From positions 484,001 through 548,000 of the forward strand of contig CAJNDS010001557.1 of assembly GCA_905221605.1 (NCBI GenBank): a DNA stretch of 64,000 bases, given 5' to 3'. Positions 9,475-20,600 of this stretch are shown piece after piece; within the stretch, counting starts at the first letter, position 1, and each line of letters begins with the position of its first letter. Position numbers and translations under genes: made by a program. The notes under the pieces are model-generated. The model searched no databases, was not told the origin of the DNA, and saw nothing but the letters and a program-made list of their open reading frames with translations. This DNA is from Symbiodinium natans (lineage: Eukaryota > Sar > Dinophyceae > Suessiales > Symbiodiniaceae).

Positions 9475-10188
9475 CTACTGCATTTTCAGAAGTATGTTTG
9501 CATTCGGAGCAAAAGCTCGGAGTACTGCCGACGCAGGACTCGCAACTGCCCCTTGTGAGTCGGCCAGGACAAAAGATCGACACTCGAGGTGCCCACTGCG
9601 TTCTCTCATCGCTTGCACGCATTTGACCATCAACAGGGACACAGGCCAGCTACAAGAAGCCAAAACAGGGCAAGGTAGGTCATTCCAATCGCTTGGGTTG
9701 AGGAGCTGCAGGTGCCAGGACGGCCAGCCAACATTGACGGGTGGATGCGCAGCCCTTACAGCCAGGAGATCATTGTAGGCATCAGTGAACGGTGTGCCCA
9801 CCGGCCAATCTACCAGGGCACAGCACGGAGGGACAGGTAGGTGACTAAGTTGCGAAACAGCGAAGACCCCAAGGAGATCTGGCTGCAGGCGGTTCGGGCA
9901 CAAAGCACATAAGGCAGGGAAAAGTTGAGTGGTAAGTTGGAGAGTATCCCCTTCAAGAGCTTCTTGTCGAAAGGGAGCAACGCACCAAACGATTTGAATC
10001 ATACAACCTTGATGTTGAGTAACGCGCACAAGGGTGAGATTGGCAACAAGGCCAGCATACCTTACCCTACAACGAGAAGCTGCTTCACGGACTGACCAAG
10101 GGGCAGGCACGTGACGCTGCAAGGTGGACTGTGTGCGAGGCCATAGACTGCCACAGTGGCCCTCTGCCTGCGGGTGAGGAGAATCCAT
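9475..10188 (-). CDS. Hypothetical protein, 237 aa
   Basis: ATG-initiated minus-strand frame of 237 codons. It contains several hydrophobic strands, Pro/Cys-rich turns (LFPALCALCPNRLQPDLLG) and a Trp-rich middle (NVGWPSWHLQLLNPSDW). No domain is recognised. It could be the most upstream visible part of the minus-strand unit that ends in the helicase frame. A second minus frame at 10062-10424 overlaps it out of phase, and I cannot tell which is used there. Confidence 0.3.
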   Translation of the reverse strand: MDSPHPQAEGHCGSLWPRTQSTLQRHVPAPWSVREAASRCRVRYAGLVANLTLVRVTQHQGCMIQIVWCVAPFRQEALEGDTLQLTTQLFPALCALCPNRLQPDLLGVFAVSQLSHLPVPPCCALVDWPVGTPFTDAYNDLLAVRAAHPPVNVGWPSWHLQLLNPSDWNDLPCPVLASCSWPVSLLMVKCVQAMRERSGHLECRSFVLADSQGAVASPASAVLRAFAPNANILLKMQ

Positions 10189-10449
10189 TTGGGCAGGCCA
10201 ATGATGCTCATGAGCAAGTCGCCCGCCCAGGAGCTGCCTTGCAGGAGTTTGATTGGCAAAGTCAGCTGTAAACGGTGAACGCAGTCGGAGGAAGCGGAGG
10301 CTCGCGAGTGGGAAGTCTCCAACTGCATGGACGTCGTAAGTGCATTCGTCAAGAGGCGTGACTCCAAAGAACGCTCCTCCCCCGTGGGAATCGCAAAGAA
10401 GGGCATTCCCCTCAGACCTTCCAAGAGAAGTCGGAACCAGTGCGAATTA

Positions 10450-10590
10450 ACTTATTCCAGTTAATCAGAAATCGCTTGCACAACATACTGGAATATATCT
10501 CATTGCTGAAATATATAATCACAATCAGAATGATGCGGACGCTCCTCTTTTTCAACACACATGGGGAAAGTCCACGCTGCCTGCCCATCA
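10450..10590. repeat. 141-bp direct repeat, copy 1
   Basis: Identical by eye to 10890-11030, from ACTTATTCCAG to CTGCCCATCA. It is AT-rich in the first part, unlike the neighbouring coding DNA. Confidence 0.85.
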
Positions 10591-10889
10591 AACGGCTGGG
10601 CTAGGCAGGAAAATGCAGGGAAATCGGAAAATTACGAAGCCTCAAGGGTGGGTCGGGTGGGACAAAAATTTCCGAAGCCTCACCTGAAGAGGGAAAGGCT
10701 GCAGCATGACGGAAATACCCAAGCATGCTCAAGGGAAAGAGACTCACCAACACATGCAAGACTTCGTGAAGATCTGTGGAACTCGTCACTTCCAATTTCA
10801 AAATGCAAGCTAATTTTCGTCAGAAAATTTTTCTGATATCAGGAATAAGGTCCCATCCCCTTAGCTTGTGGTTCGTTCGGGGAGGGTTC

Positions 10890-11030
10890 ACTTATTCCAG
10901 TTAATCAGAAATCGCTTGCACAACATACTGGAATATATCTCATTGCTGAAATATATAATCACAATCAGAATGATGCGGACGCTCCTCTTTTTCAACACAC
11001 ATGGGGAAAGTCCACGCTGCCTGCCCATCA
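10890..11030. repeat. 141-bp direct repeat, copy 2
   Basis: Second copy, 440 bp downstream of the first. The 299 bp between the copies is unrelated and has no gene I can support. The pair could be terminal repeats of a small element or a local duplication. They lie between the left coding block and the 3' end of the LINE. Confidence 0.85.
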
Positions 11031-11238
11031 CCCCATGTCAGGATGCAGCGGCTGACACATCCCAAGTGAGGTCTGAACGAAGCTTTGCTTTAGGTATGTT
11101 CTCGAATCGCAAGCGACTCGGAGCATCCTTTTCATTCTAACGCGTTCACTGAGTCAGTGATTCGGCGGGCGCAACACACACAGTTGGTGTGGCCATTATG
11201 GCGCGCCGGACACCTACCGCCGTCCATGGCGGCGCGGA

Positions 11239-13239
11239 CTATTGCCGCGAAAAGAAAAGTATGTACCAGTTGCGATTTATATGCTGTACATCCCTAGCCG
11301 TGGCGTTGAATGGCGTCCTACCATCATCTACCATCTGTAGGGCCGAAGTTGCGGCTCCTTTGTCAAAGGCCTCAGCAATCGTCTCCACCTCAGAAGAAGA
11401 ACTGCTCTGTGGTTTGAGACAGAAGCATCTATAGTGCCCAGTGTGTGGGGTGTCCCCTGTGTGTACAACACCAGAGATGAGCCGGTATTCGCTCGTGCTG
11501 AGTTGTTGGGTATTGCCGTCTTTGAAAAAGGGAACTCTGATGACTGGATTGACGGTGACCGGGCTGCGGACCTTCTTAATACGACCACCCTTTTCCTGAA
11601 AACGTAGAAGCTGTATACTGAGTATCACGGGAACGTCAGCCAGTGCGGTCACATATTCCTCGTTGCGAGGTCCCGGCTGTACGCTCCAGGAGTTCAGCGC
11701 CAGCTGTGTCGTGGTCTGACCTGTGCATGGCAGAGGGATCAGAGGCACCGCCGTGTTCCAAGCCCGGACTGTGGCCGGCTCCCGTTCACTAACTCCGGAA
11801 ACCCTGGACTCCCATCTGCCCAGCAAGATCCTAGGGACCCCGTCCTTTGTTAGATGTTGCAGAAGTTCTGCAGCATCATGCTGCTGGTGGAGGTCACGCC
11901 AGCCTTGCAGAAGCTGCATGCAGTCCTTTCTCCTGCTTAGTTGCTGGGGCTTGACACATTTGGTCAGCGCATTAAGCATGGGGCGTAGACATCCAAAGCC
12001 CGCTTTGTCCGGCGGCCTGACTTGACCAAACAGGTGCAGCAGCGCTTGGATCATGGAGTTGAGGTAGCAAAGGTTGGATGGGTTTTCAAGCACACAATGC
12101 TGATGTTGCATAGGGCAAGGTGCATCAGTGACTTTTTCCCCCTGGCCCTCTGCTTTCTCCTGGCTATGGGATTTAGCGTCCGCCCCCTGTGCTGGCTGAC
12201 CTGTCCCCTTCAGCCACTCCCCTATGCTCCGTGATCTCCTTGAACCAGGACCACTGTCGCTAGGCTTGGTGGGGATGTTGGGGCCGTGAGGCGGCTTCCC
12301 GGGGTAAATGTTCTTTGCAAGATCACGGTGCAACACACCCTCAGGCAGACACTCCAAACCCAACTTGCCCTTACTAGTAAAAATGCTTTGGCGAGAAGGC
12401 TTCATTGCCTTCTCGTCGCGTCGATGGCCCGCTGTAGGTCCTCTGGAAGTGGCTTGTGGCTTCTTTCCGGGCGGATCCTGGCTCCTATGAGCGCGGTGGC
12501 CGCTGTCTCCGTGAGAGCATGGAGTGCCTTGTTGATGTTGGGCCGTGCATCGGCGTCCAGGGAGACTGTCAGCACGAACGTCGTGGCTCCTGGCCTGTCC
12601 TCCTTGACTCCGCCTAGAGCATGGAAGCGCTGGATGACGTTGGGCTTGACGGCCTCTCGCATCAGCAGTTGAACTGCCTCCTTTGCATCCTGATGAGAGA
12701 GCGGGTTGCCCTCTCTGGGCTCCTGGAGTTTCTTGTCCGGATTCCATCTCGTGTACGACCACGCCATTGGTTCTGCTACGAGCATCTTCCTCTGAATGAG
12801 TGGCGCCTGTGCCGCCTTGTCGCCCTCCATCTTCGCAAGCCGAGCTTGCAGCTCCAGCAGGAGCGATCCCAGGAGAGCCTGGCGAAGGCTGCAGGTGCAC
12901 TTGTTCTGCTCTCGGCTCTCCTTCCAGGTGGCCGTGGTCTTGACCAGCTGAGGTATGATGCCCATCGCTCCAGAGTCCATCCAGAGAACCCAACTTCTGT
13001 CGGCCTCCAGCAGTTGCAGCGCCATGGCGTGCTGGCTGACATACTTGGTTAGAACTTGCACTTGCTTTGCCAGCTGCTGGTTTGGGGCCGGGATCGGCTC
13101 CCTTTTTGCCTGGGCCTTTGCCCTCCCTGCTCCGCCCCTCGCCGTTCTCCTCCTCGGTCGGCCTGTCCCTCATTATGAGTTCCATCGGGCTGTGCTGCCC
13201 CCACATGTTCGCCACTTCCTGCAGTGCTTGGTCGTCCAT
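11239..13239 (-). CDS. LINE C-terminal frame with ubiquitin-specific protease (USP, peptidase C19) domain
   Basis: 666-codon frame, ATG at 13239, overlapping the RT frame by 191 bp in another phase. Residues about 380-666 form a USP domain that would cleave ubiquitin or a ubiquitin-like protein. The Cys box ENPSNLCYLNSMIQALLHL has its catalytic Cys at residue 391. QHDAAELLQHL follows at about 453. The His box is HTGDTPHTGHYRCF (His602), and the closing strand is NWYILFF. Residues about 66-275 read as Gly/Ser/Arg-rich low-complexity sequence, while another frame (12402-13061) looks more protein-like there. The true protein therefore probably uses frame 13239 only for its first ~65 residues and again from about 12430 onward. 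Whether the shifts are programmed or decay is unknown. Confidence 0.75.
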   Translation of the reverse strand: MDDQALQEVANMWGQHSPMELIMRDRPTEEENGEGRSREGKGPGKKGADPGPKPAAGKASASSNQVCQPARHGAATAGGRQKLGSLDGLWSDGHHTSAGQDHGHLEGEPRAEQVHLQPSPGSPGIAPAGAASSACEDGGRQGGTGATHSEEDARSRTNGVVVHEMESGQETPGAQRGQPALSSGCKGGSSTADARGRQAQRHPALPCSRRSQGGQARSHDVRADSLPGRRCTAQHQQGTPCSHGDSGHRAHRSQDPPGKKPQATSRGPTAGHRRDEKAMKPSRQSIFTSKGKLGLECLPEGVLHRDLAKNIYPGKPPHGPNIPTKPSDSGPGSRRSRSIGEWLKGTGQPAQGADAKSHSQEKAEGQGEKVTDAPCPMQHQHCVLENPSNLCYLNSMIQALLHLFGQVRPPDKAGFGCLRPMLNALTKCVKPQQLSRRKDCMQLLQGWRDLHQQHDAAELLQHLTKDGVPRILLGRWESRVSGVSEREPATVRAWNTAVPLIPLPCTGQTTTQLALNSWSVQPGPRNEEYVTALADVPVILSIQLLRFQEKGGRIKKVRSPVTVNPVIRVPFFKDGNTQQLSTSEYRLISGVVHTGDTPHTGHYRCFCLKPQSSSSSEVETIAEAFDKGAATSALQMVDDGRTPFNATARDVQHINRNWYILFFSRQ
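12402..13061 (-). CDS. Alternative-phase segment of the LINE C-terminal region, 219 codons
   Basis: This frame lies inside the USP frame in a third phase. It starts within a few bases of the end of the RT frame (13049) and ends at 12402, where the USP frame becomes protein-like again. Its translation is helix-rich and well mixed (for example ALLGSLLLELQARLAKMEG and ALTETAATALIGARIRPE), unlike the low-complexity reading of the overlapping frame. I therefore infer that it is the real coding phase for this segment, linking RT and USP through one or two frame changes. No named domain is recognised. Confidence 0.45.
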   Translation of the reverse strand: MQVLTKYVSQHAMALQLLEADRSWVLWMDSGAMGIIPQLVKTTATWKESREQNKCTCSLRQALLGSLLLELQARLAKMEGDKAAQAPLIQRKMLVAEPMAWSYTRWNPDKKLQEPREGNPLSHQDAKEAVQLLMREAVKPNVIQRFHALGGVKEDRPGATTFVLTVSLDADARPNINKALHALTETAATALIGARIRPERSHKPLPEDLQRAIDATRRQ

Positions 13240-16200
13240 GGCGCGACAGAAATGCGATTTGCAAGAGTGGCAGGCACTTTTGAGCGTGAACCTTCGGGGT
13301 TTTGTGGTAGGTCACTCCGCAATGCCGGCATGGTCTAGCTAACGGCAAACCGTGTACCAACTCTGCAAATCCCTCAGCTCGCTTCCAGGCCTCCTTGTGC
13401 TGGTTGGCACAGCGTCGCCTCCAGTCCTGTTGATTCGTCAATCGCTGAAGGCAAAGTCCACAGTGCCGTGTCAGCATGTCAATGACCTCGCTGTCTCCTG
13501 CCTCCATTTTGCCCTGCCTGTGCACGTCGGGGTTGAGTTGCCTGGCAAGGAACTCATCAGTGATGCAAGTTCTCACATCCCTGGCGACGGGGGCCGTGTC
13601 CGGCGCCCCAACCTTATGCCATGCTGTGGCTAAGGCTGTTTGGAAAATAACCGTGCAGCTCCGAGTGTGCCTGTCGGGTTGGTACACCATGACCTCACAA
13701 AGGTCGCAGACACTGTCACGGGTGAGGTGAGATTTATACATCGCACACTCAGTGTCCAGGTTGCCAATACTTGCATGCCATATGTGTGAGTGCATTCTCT
13801 TGATGTGCTCCTTAACCGAGCCTCCCTTAGCAATCCACTGTCCACAGAAGCCACAGTGCTGAATGAGACTCCTAGCGTGATCTCTGACGATCTGCAGCTT
13901 AGAGTCCGACTGCAGTAGTTGCTTCGCCACTTCAGGTCTACGCAGCAACGGGATCGTCGGCTCCTTCTGGGCAGGCTGTACCGGTTGTTGCCGAGCGATG
14001 GTGCTCGAGGGATGGGTGTCGTCAAGTATGCATGGCTCCCTGTCTGAGTGACCCCTAGGGGGGGTAGCGATGTCCTGCTGTTCGGCCTCCCGAGTGGGGC
14101 CGGGTGGCATCTGCCAGCCACAAACGTTGTTGAGGATGTGATTCCTCAGCGCGTCCCATGAACCCGTCTTAAGACCACAATGAATGCACTGTGGCATGCC
14201 ACCAGCAGAGTGATCCTGTTGTTGATACATGTCATCATCATGCCGGTGCGAGCTCACATACACCTTGTGGACCCTTCCCCTGTGCTGTCTCATTGTTTTG
14301 TTTGATGGGAAGTACACTCCGCAGACTGGGCAGGCCACCGGCTGCGATTGTTGCGCGGGCACCGGGATCAGCCTGGAGTCGGGCTCCGCATCGATGTTAT
14401 CTGTGTGGAAGATGAGGTATTGCTGTAGCATACTTTCCCAATACTGGAGAGTTTGTGGCTGGTTGATGATGCTCGCTTCTGCAACCCGAAGCTTATCAAG
14501 TTTATGCCGAATCCGTTGCACAGTGGCATCTATAGGATCCTGAACCCCTAATCTTTGCCTAAGTTGCTTGTTAGTCTCACGCGAGATGTGGGCAGGTGAG
14601 TCCGCAACGGCTCTTAGTTGACGATAGAACCAACCCCTGAGGAGTGCCACCGCCTTGGCAGAGGGCGCGAAAGCAATGAGGCCAAATGTAGCGCTCGATG
14701 CAGCACAGGCCTGCCAGATGCGTACTCTATGCGCTAAGCCGAAGACTTTCCTGGACCTGGTCGCCTTTTTGATTTTGCCAGTTCTCTTGTTAGCTTCAGC
14801 AATACGGTAGCCTACCACTTTGTGCGCTTCCGTTTGGAGGGAAAGGTGCGTCCCTAGGTATGTAGTGTAGCAGGCAATGGGGATTAGCGCCTCGCTCCCA
14901 TCAGGGTGTCGCGCCCGCCACCATTTTTTCCCGTCCTTATACACTACATAGTCCTTGAGCGCGCGTCTGGCTCCAGGTCCGCAAACTTTCAAGAGCAGGA
15001 CTGTTTTGGTAAGGTTAACCAAAAGCCCCATGTCCTGCATGACCCCCAGAAGTTTGTTGATGAAACTGCTAAGTTGGGCAATGTCCGTGGAGTTTTCAAT
15101 GAGCCATTGCACTAAGGTATCGTCGGCAAAAGTGGTTGCTTGTCTGTGGGGGCCTGAGAGGGCATCCCCCAGCCGCTCCAGCAAAAGGGTCGATATTGCC
15201 ACCCAAAGCATGGGGGCGATCTTACATCCTTGGCGGATGCCTCGCGTTGTACCCACTGTGCTTTGTTCCTGATCACTGATAATGTGATACCGTGATGTGT
15301 CTAGGAGGGAGATAATCTCGGCCGTCATGCTTTCTCCCGCACCAAGGTCTTTTAGCGACTGGGCTAGTGCTTGACGGTTTACTCTGTCAAAGGCCTGTTT
15401 GAGGTCAAGGCTGAGGATGGCTCCCCCGACGCAGAGTTTTGTGTTGTCCGGATTTTCCTCCCTGTCCCTTTGTGCGAATTTGCTGCTGTTTCCTCGTCCG
15501 TAACACCTTTTGAAGTTGTCAATCCACACCTGCACTCTAGCCAAGGCATCGTACAAATCCCTCCCCGGCTGATAGGCAAACTGCGGCACCCTGCGCAGCT
15601 GGGGCCGAATCAGCTCATAGAGTCTGATTTTGAGAAGCCCTGCAAGGGCTTTGGCATCAGGAGACATGAGGCCTATTGGCCTGAGCGATGAGGGCTCGCA
15701 TGGGTCTTTGCCCGGCTTTGGGAGCCAGACTATCCACGCGTCGGTCCACTGAAGAGGGAGTGTGATCCCTGGTTGGTGAGAATGCTGGTCAAATGCCATC
15801 TTCAGCAGCCTCGCAACCTGTGGGGCCGCTAATCGCCATGCAGAAGCAGGAGCTACTCCTGGAGGGACAGCTTTCCCGATCTTGATGGACTTCAGCTGCG
15901 ATTCAATTTCCTCAACCGTGAAAACTAAGTTAAGACCTTGCTCCTCCCTAGCCGGCTGCTCTGTGTCCGGAGCGAAAAGATCTTCGCTATAGCTCACCAG
16001 GGCTTCGTGCTCCTGTTGGAGAGTGAGGAGTCGGCCGTTTGGGTCCTTAATCATGACCCGTTGTCTAGGTTGCCAGGGTGCTAATCTCCGAACAACCTGA
16101 TACACGGTTCGTTGGTCCCCGTTATCAGCTGCCTGCTCAGCCTTTTGGAGTAGTTGGAGGATGTCTTCGCGCTTCTTTTCTTTGCATTGTTTCTCAGCAA

Positions 16201-16773
16201 TTTTGACTTGCTTCCGCAGGGCAACCGTAGCTTTCCATCCCCGAAAGAGTCTGGATAGGAAGTACCACCAGGGGTTGTTTTCCAGGTTTTCCCTTTCCGG
16301 CTCCCTTGGGGGCCGTACGGTGACGTACTCGGCCTCCCTTCGCTTCTGCCATAAGTGCTGCACAATGGGGTTGGATGGAGGGTTGGGTTTCCTCTCCAAT
16401 GGGTAGTGGTTCTGGCAAGTGTCAAGAAGGGTGGAGTTGATGTTGGCTGGGGTGGGGTCCGTGAGGGCGTTGAGGGCTGTCGTAAGAGCAAGCTGCAGGG
16501 TATGTGCCCCCTCCTCCCGATTACGTATCTCGTGATCCAGTTTGTGCCTGTCCAGCTGGGGGTTCGTGGATCTTTTGGGGAGCATGTGATGGTTCATGAG
16601 ACGGATGGTTGTGTGAAGCGCCATGTGACCGACGTGCCGTCTCCAGTTGCCAATTGGTGGGGCCGTCACTTTGACGTTCTTGGCTTCCCAATCAGCAGAT
16701 ATGGCTCTGGTCAGGATGAAGTCGATTTGGCTCTTTCCCGCCCCCCGCCCCCCCGTTAAATTGTACTGGGTAG
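13049..16773 (-). CDS. LINE reverse transcriptase with C-terminal half of APE endonuclease and zinc fingers
   Basis: The frame is open from the insertion boundary at 16773 to 13049, about 1240 codons. It opens with the end of an APE endonuclease (GKSQIDFILT, then GHMALHTT in place of the usual SDH region). Numbering residues from codon 16669, the RT core (about 300-570) has LRPIGL, motif A LSLDLKQAFDRV, motif B GIRQGCKIAP and motif C FADD (514-517). Downstream are zinc-finger-like motifs: CPVCGVYFPSNKTMRQHRGR followed by VH (about 780), CIHCGLKTGSWDALRNHI, CGFCGQWIAKGG and CRHCGVTYHK. The protein would nick the target and copy the element RNA there. The upstream half of the endonuclease lies beyond the 9.2-kb insertion, at 25975-26574. 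Confidence 0.85.
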
Positions 16774-16945
16774 GTTCTATAAACTAGTCGTGCTTGCTAG
16801 CGGTATAGCCGGAGGCTTCAAAAGGCTACGAGCTTCGCTCCACGCTTTGTTTTCTCTGGAGTGCCGGAAATCCTCACCAACATCCACTCGAGGAAACAGC
16901 TAACGATGCACACAACAGGTTGATGGGTGGGACCAAGTTACCCCA
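16774..16945 (-). repeat. Split direct repeat B2 (172 bp), outer end
   Basis: Matches 17405-17576 (GTTCTATAAACTAG to GTTACCCCA on the plus strand). It forms the 3' end of the YR element and abuts LINE sequence at 16773. Confidence 0.9.
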
Positions 16946-17312
16946 CCCATGACAGACCGAAGCAACACTTTGACAACACGAGAAAAGGTAGGTGAAAAAC
17001 ACTAAGGTTAACACAGTTTCGCCCCGGTCATTCGCAGCATACTGCAAAGCAAGATATGGCCTGTACGGAGAAGACTGACACCAGACAGCTTTTTCAGCCG
17101 CCCATACAAGAAACATGACTGTGCAAGTGTGAACCCAGAAGCCCAGATGGGCTTGCTCCAAAAGAGATGCATACAAGTGAGACTACCTGCAATACAGGTG
17201 CTGTGCTACGGCCCGCCCCGAGAGCCCACTTTCTTGTAACGAGGTCTTGATTGTTCTTCAGGCCAGTGCCAGTGAGACAGAGAACCCCAAAAATTGGGGT
17301 GGGTGGGTGAGG

Positions 17313-17405
17313 AAACTTGACTTTCTCGCTAGCAAGCACCACTCTAGAGCCAAAATGACGCACGAACATAGTTTATAAAACATACATGAACAAGTACATG
17401 ATACG
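17313..17405 (-). repeat. Split direct repeat A2 (93 bp)
   Basis: Matches A1 at 25882-25974 and is directly fused to B1, which is the joint expected in the circular intermediate. It contains CATTTTGGCTC on the minus strand, an 11-base match to the dinoflagellate spliced leader. Confidence 0.9.
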
Positions 17406-17576
17406 TTCTATAAACTAGTCGTGCTTGCTAGCGGTATAGCCGGAGGCTTCAAAAGGCTACGAGCTTCGCTCCACGCTTTGTTTTCTCTGGAGTGCCGGAA
17501 ATCCTCACCAACATCCACTCGAGGAAACAGCTAACGATGCACACAACAGGTTGATGGGTGGGACCAAGTTACCCCA
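17405..17576 (-). repeat. Split direct repeat B1 (172 bp)
   Basis: Internal copy of B2, lying just downstream of the RT/RNase H frame. Confidence 0.9.
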
Positions 17577-17619
17577 AATTAAACTACCCAGCAACCTCGC
17601 CCCGGAGAAAACCCCAAAC

Positions 17620-20600
17620 CTAAGTGAGGTTGTTCGGCACTCCCCTGCTCCGCACAGACCATGGAAGGTGAGCCCCTTCGGGGAAAACCGAAATGTTTGG
17701 ACGAGGCAACCAAAGGGCCTCGAGTGACAGCCGCACTCTATCCTTTTCCAGGCAGTCAGGGGGAACTTCATATTCAGCAGGACGAGACAAGGCATCAGCC
17801 TTGACATTGCGTTCCCCGGAAATGTGTGACACATCCAGCGTTGTTCTATGTACAGCTGCCAGCAAAGAAATCCTTTCCAGGAAAAAACAGAGAGGCCGAG
17901 CGGTGGAGAAGGAAGCGTTCACACCTGCCTCTGCACCTGTGTTGTCTGATGCGGAACGTAGCTGCAAGGGGATTCTGGCGCAAGGTAAAAGAGAAGATGT
18001 TGCCAAGATCAGCGCTCCCTGGGCGAGCGCTTCATAGCAAGCAATATCAAGCTGCATGTCTGCTTGCACTGGAATCTCAAGGGCCCGGAAGGCACTGTAG
18101 GAAAAGCTTTCTCGAAACCAACGCTGGCCTATCATGGGGTGAAAAACATACCCACCAATGCAGCACATCGAGCCATGTGCACTTGCATCTGCTCTTGCCT
18201 CAAAGGATGCATTGCCTAAGGGGCGCATGCTGCAGAATGGGCACATATGCAAAAGCCAATGTTCGAACAAACCCAAAATGCGCACTGATTCGGTGCTCAA
18301 CTTTCGCTTCGAACTGGACTGACTTGAGACGCGCATCCAAACCCGCCTGTCTGTAATGCGCACGCGATCCAAGTCAGCCAAAGATGACAAATCCTGATGT
18401 CGGACTGACAAAAGTGTGCTGTGGAGCGGAATTGCTGTACCTGGAGGAACCGATTTGAATTGCAGGGAATCCGTCAAGTGGTGACGAAGCTGTGGCCAAA
18501 CATCTGGGGCCACCGAGTAGTTGGTAGCAACCGGGCTGAAAAGATCATGATAGAAGGTGTACAGAAGCGACTTCATTGTCGGGAAGAGGTGTGCCGCCCA
18601 AAGAGCCAGCCCGACAAATCTCTCCAAATCCTTACGGGAAATTTTTGGATTACGCTGAAGATCTTGAACCATCCCCAAAAGTTTTAACCTTTTTTCCTCT
18701 GCAAGCGACACTACCCCGGAGGTGTAACAGAAACACCACCCTATCCATTGAACTCGAGAACTAACCTGAAGTTTCTTCCAACTCAAAGGTACCCCCAGAA
18801 TTTGAAAGAAGAGGCAGATCATCGCCCCTGTTGCTGGCAAGACGGCTTCCGCCTGAGAGAATAAGTAGTCGTCCACAAACAAGTGGCCTGCATGGCTGAA
18901 CCAAATCAAGATGTGCAACAACCTAAGCAGGCAGGAGCCTAAGCGCCCCCACCAATGCTGTGCAAAGACCGCCCCGAATGGGGCCACGCGATAGAAGTAC
19001 AGAGAATCTGCGAAAGCGAAACCTAGGAGACCCTGCTCGGACTCCTTGACAACACACCTTTTGTGAGCACTTTTGACATCAAGAGAAATGGCAGCTTGCC
19101 GCGAGCGGGTGCCCCGAAGGGGGAAACAGTGCATCACGTCCCTAACAGATGGCATATGCTGGACTTCTGGAACACTGCAACTTGCATTCGTGCCACACAC
19201 TGAATTATCTAAGACCAACCTCTCAGAACGATTGGGCGCACGGACCACGGAGAGCTTTCCTATTGCCAGTGTACCCGGCCACTTTGCCTTAGCTGCCTCA
19301 ATGTCGCCATCAAACTTGAAGCAAAAACCCTGATCTAACTCCTCCTGCAGCAAGGCTTGGGTCACGGACAAATCCACTGAGGCCGAGCGCCAATTCTGCA
19401 TGTGGATGGACAATGATACATCCTCAAGGTTCTCTTTTTGATTCGGCCAAAAACAATTTGACACTGGGATATCGTTGTTGTACCCCGTGGGGACGCCTTG
19501 CAACAGGGATTTGCAAAGACTCACATCTGGATCACCACAAAAACAGGCAAGTGCCTCAAGCGCATGCAGATGCAAGGGTTGATGCTCACGGACCTTCCAT
19601 GTATTTGCATCTGTTGCCACACCTAAGCAGGAGAAGAAGTCTTTGCGCGCATCTTGCACCTCCGAAGCGGTGAAGAGGGGTTCAGGATTAGGCCAAGTGG
19701 CTTTAGCAAGCAGGCGTTTGGGGCCCTGCATGTCACAAACTTTCCCCAGAAGGTATGTCCGAAGATTTTTGAGCTTATCCTGGCACAATGGGGTGCTCCA
19801 ATCCCCACAAGAGTGGCGACCTGCCCCATCGTGGATTACCCACGGTCCAACATCCAGGGCCTTGACAGGTACTAAAGCTGACGCGGTGGCAAGAGTGTGT
19901 TCAATCTGTGCACCTGCAAGAAGCGGCCTGATGTGCAACGCGAATTCTTCAGCCAGGCATTGGGGGTACTTAGCGGTCTTACGACTTTTGAACGAACCAT
20001 CACTCTCACGTCCCTGCACGGACTCATGTGCATTGCGTCCGTGTTGACACGTCTGCCCCATCACGGACAGGGCTTGAAAGCTCGATGCAAACAGCCAAGT
20101 TTTTGCCCAGTTCTCCCCAAAAGCACAGGCCGGGAGGACAATGAGGGCTGTAGACCCACAGTGCAACCAGCCTTGAACGCACGATTCTTCCCAGGACATA
20201 GCACCTGAAGGTTGCTCCAAATGGCCATGGCCCCCGGCCCCATGGACGATTTGAAGACATTTGCACGCCCTGAAAAGCATCTCGTGACTTGTTTGTATAC
20301 GAGCCTGGGCTGATGGGGATAGGTTCTCCAGGCCCCCTAGCTGGGTTGGTGTGCGGATGGCAAAGGGCGGACCTCCAAAGAGTTTCAGGCGGGAGTATTC
20401 CGAACAGCAAGGGGATGCCGCACAATACCCCACAACACCTGAGCCACAGATGAACAAGAGCTGCTCGAAAAAGGTATTATCGAGAATGTCCATGCTGCTA
20501 TCCAACAGGATATCAACTGCAAGTGTTGGGAAGCCTAACTCCTGCACCGCTGAAGATAGAGGCTTCTCTGCGCCCGAACAAATGTCCAGGAAGATCCTTG

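Noticed and set aside
10062-10424. Minus-strand frame of 120 codons overlapping the 237-aa frame
   Set aside because: It starts at a non-ATG codon, overlaps another frame and has no recognisable feature.
10450-11030. 141-bp repeats as split direct repeats of a second YR element
   Set aside because: No third or fourth repeat and no recombinase or RT frame in the right position; the sequence between the copies is not found elsewhere in the window.
17094-17369. Minus-strand frame in the A2 repeat and spacer
   Set aside because: It is open only because it reads repeat DNA; the A1 copy gives a different continuation and no domain is seen.
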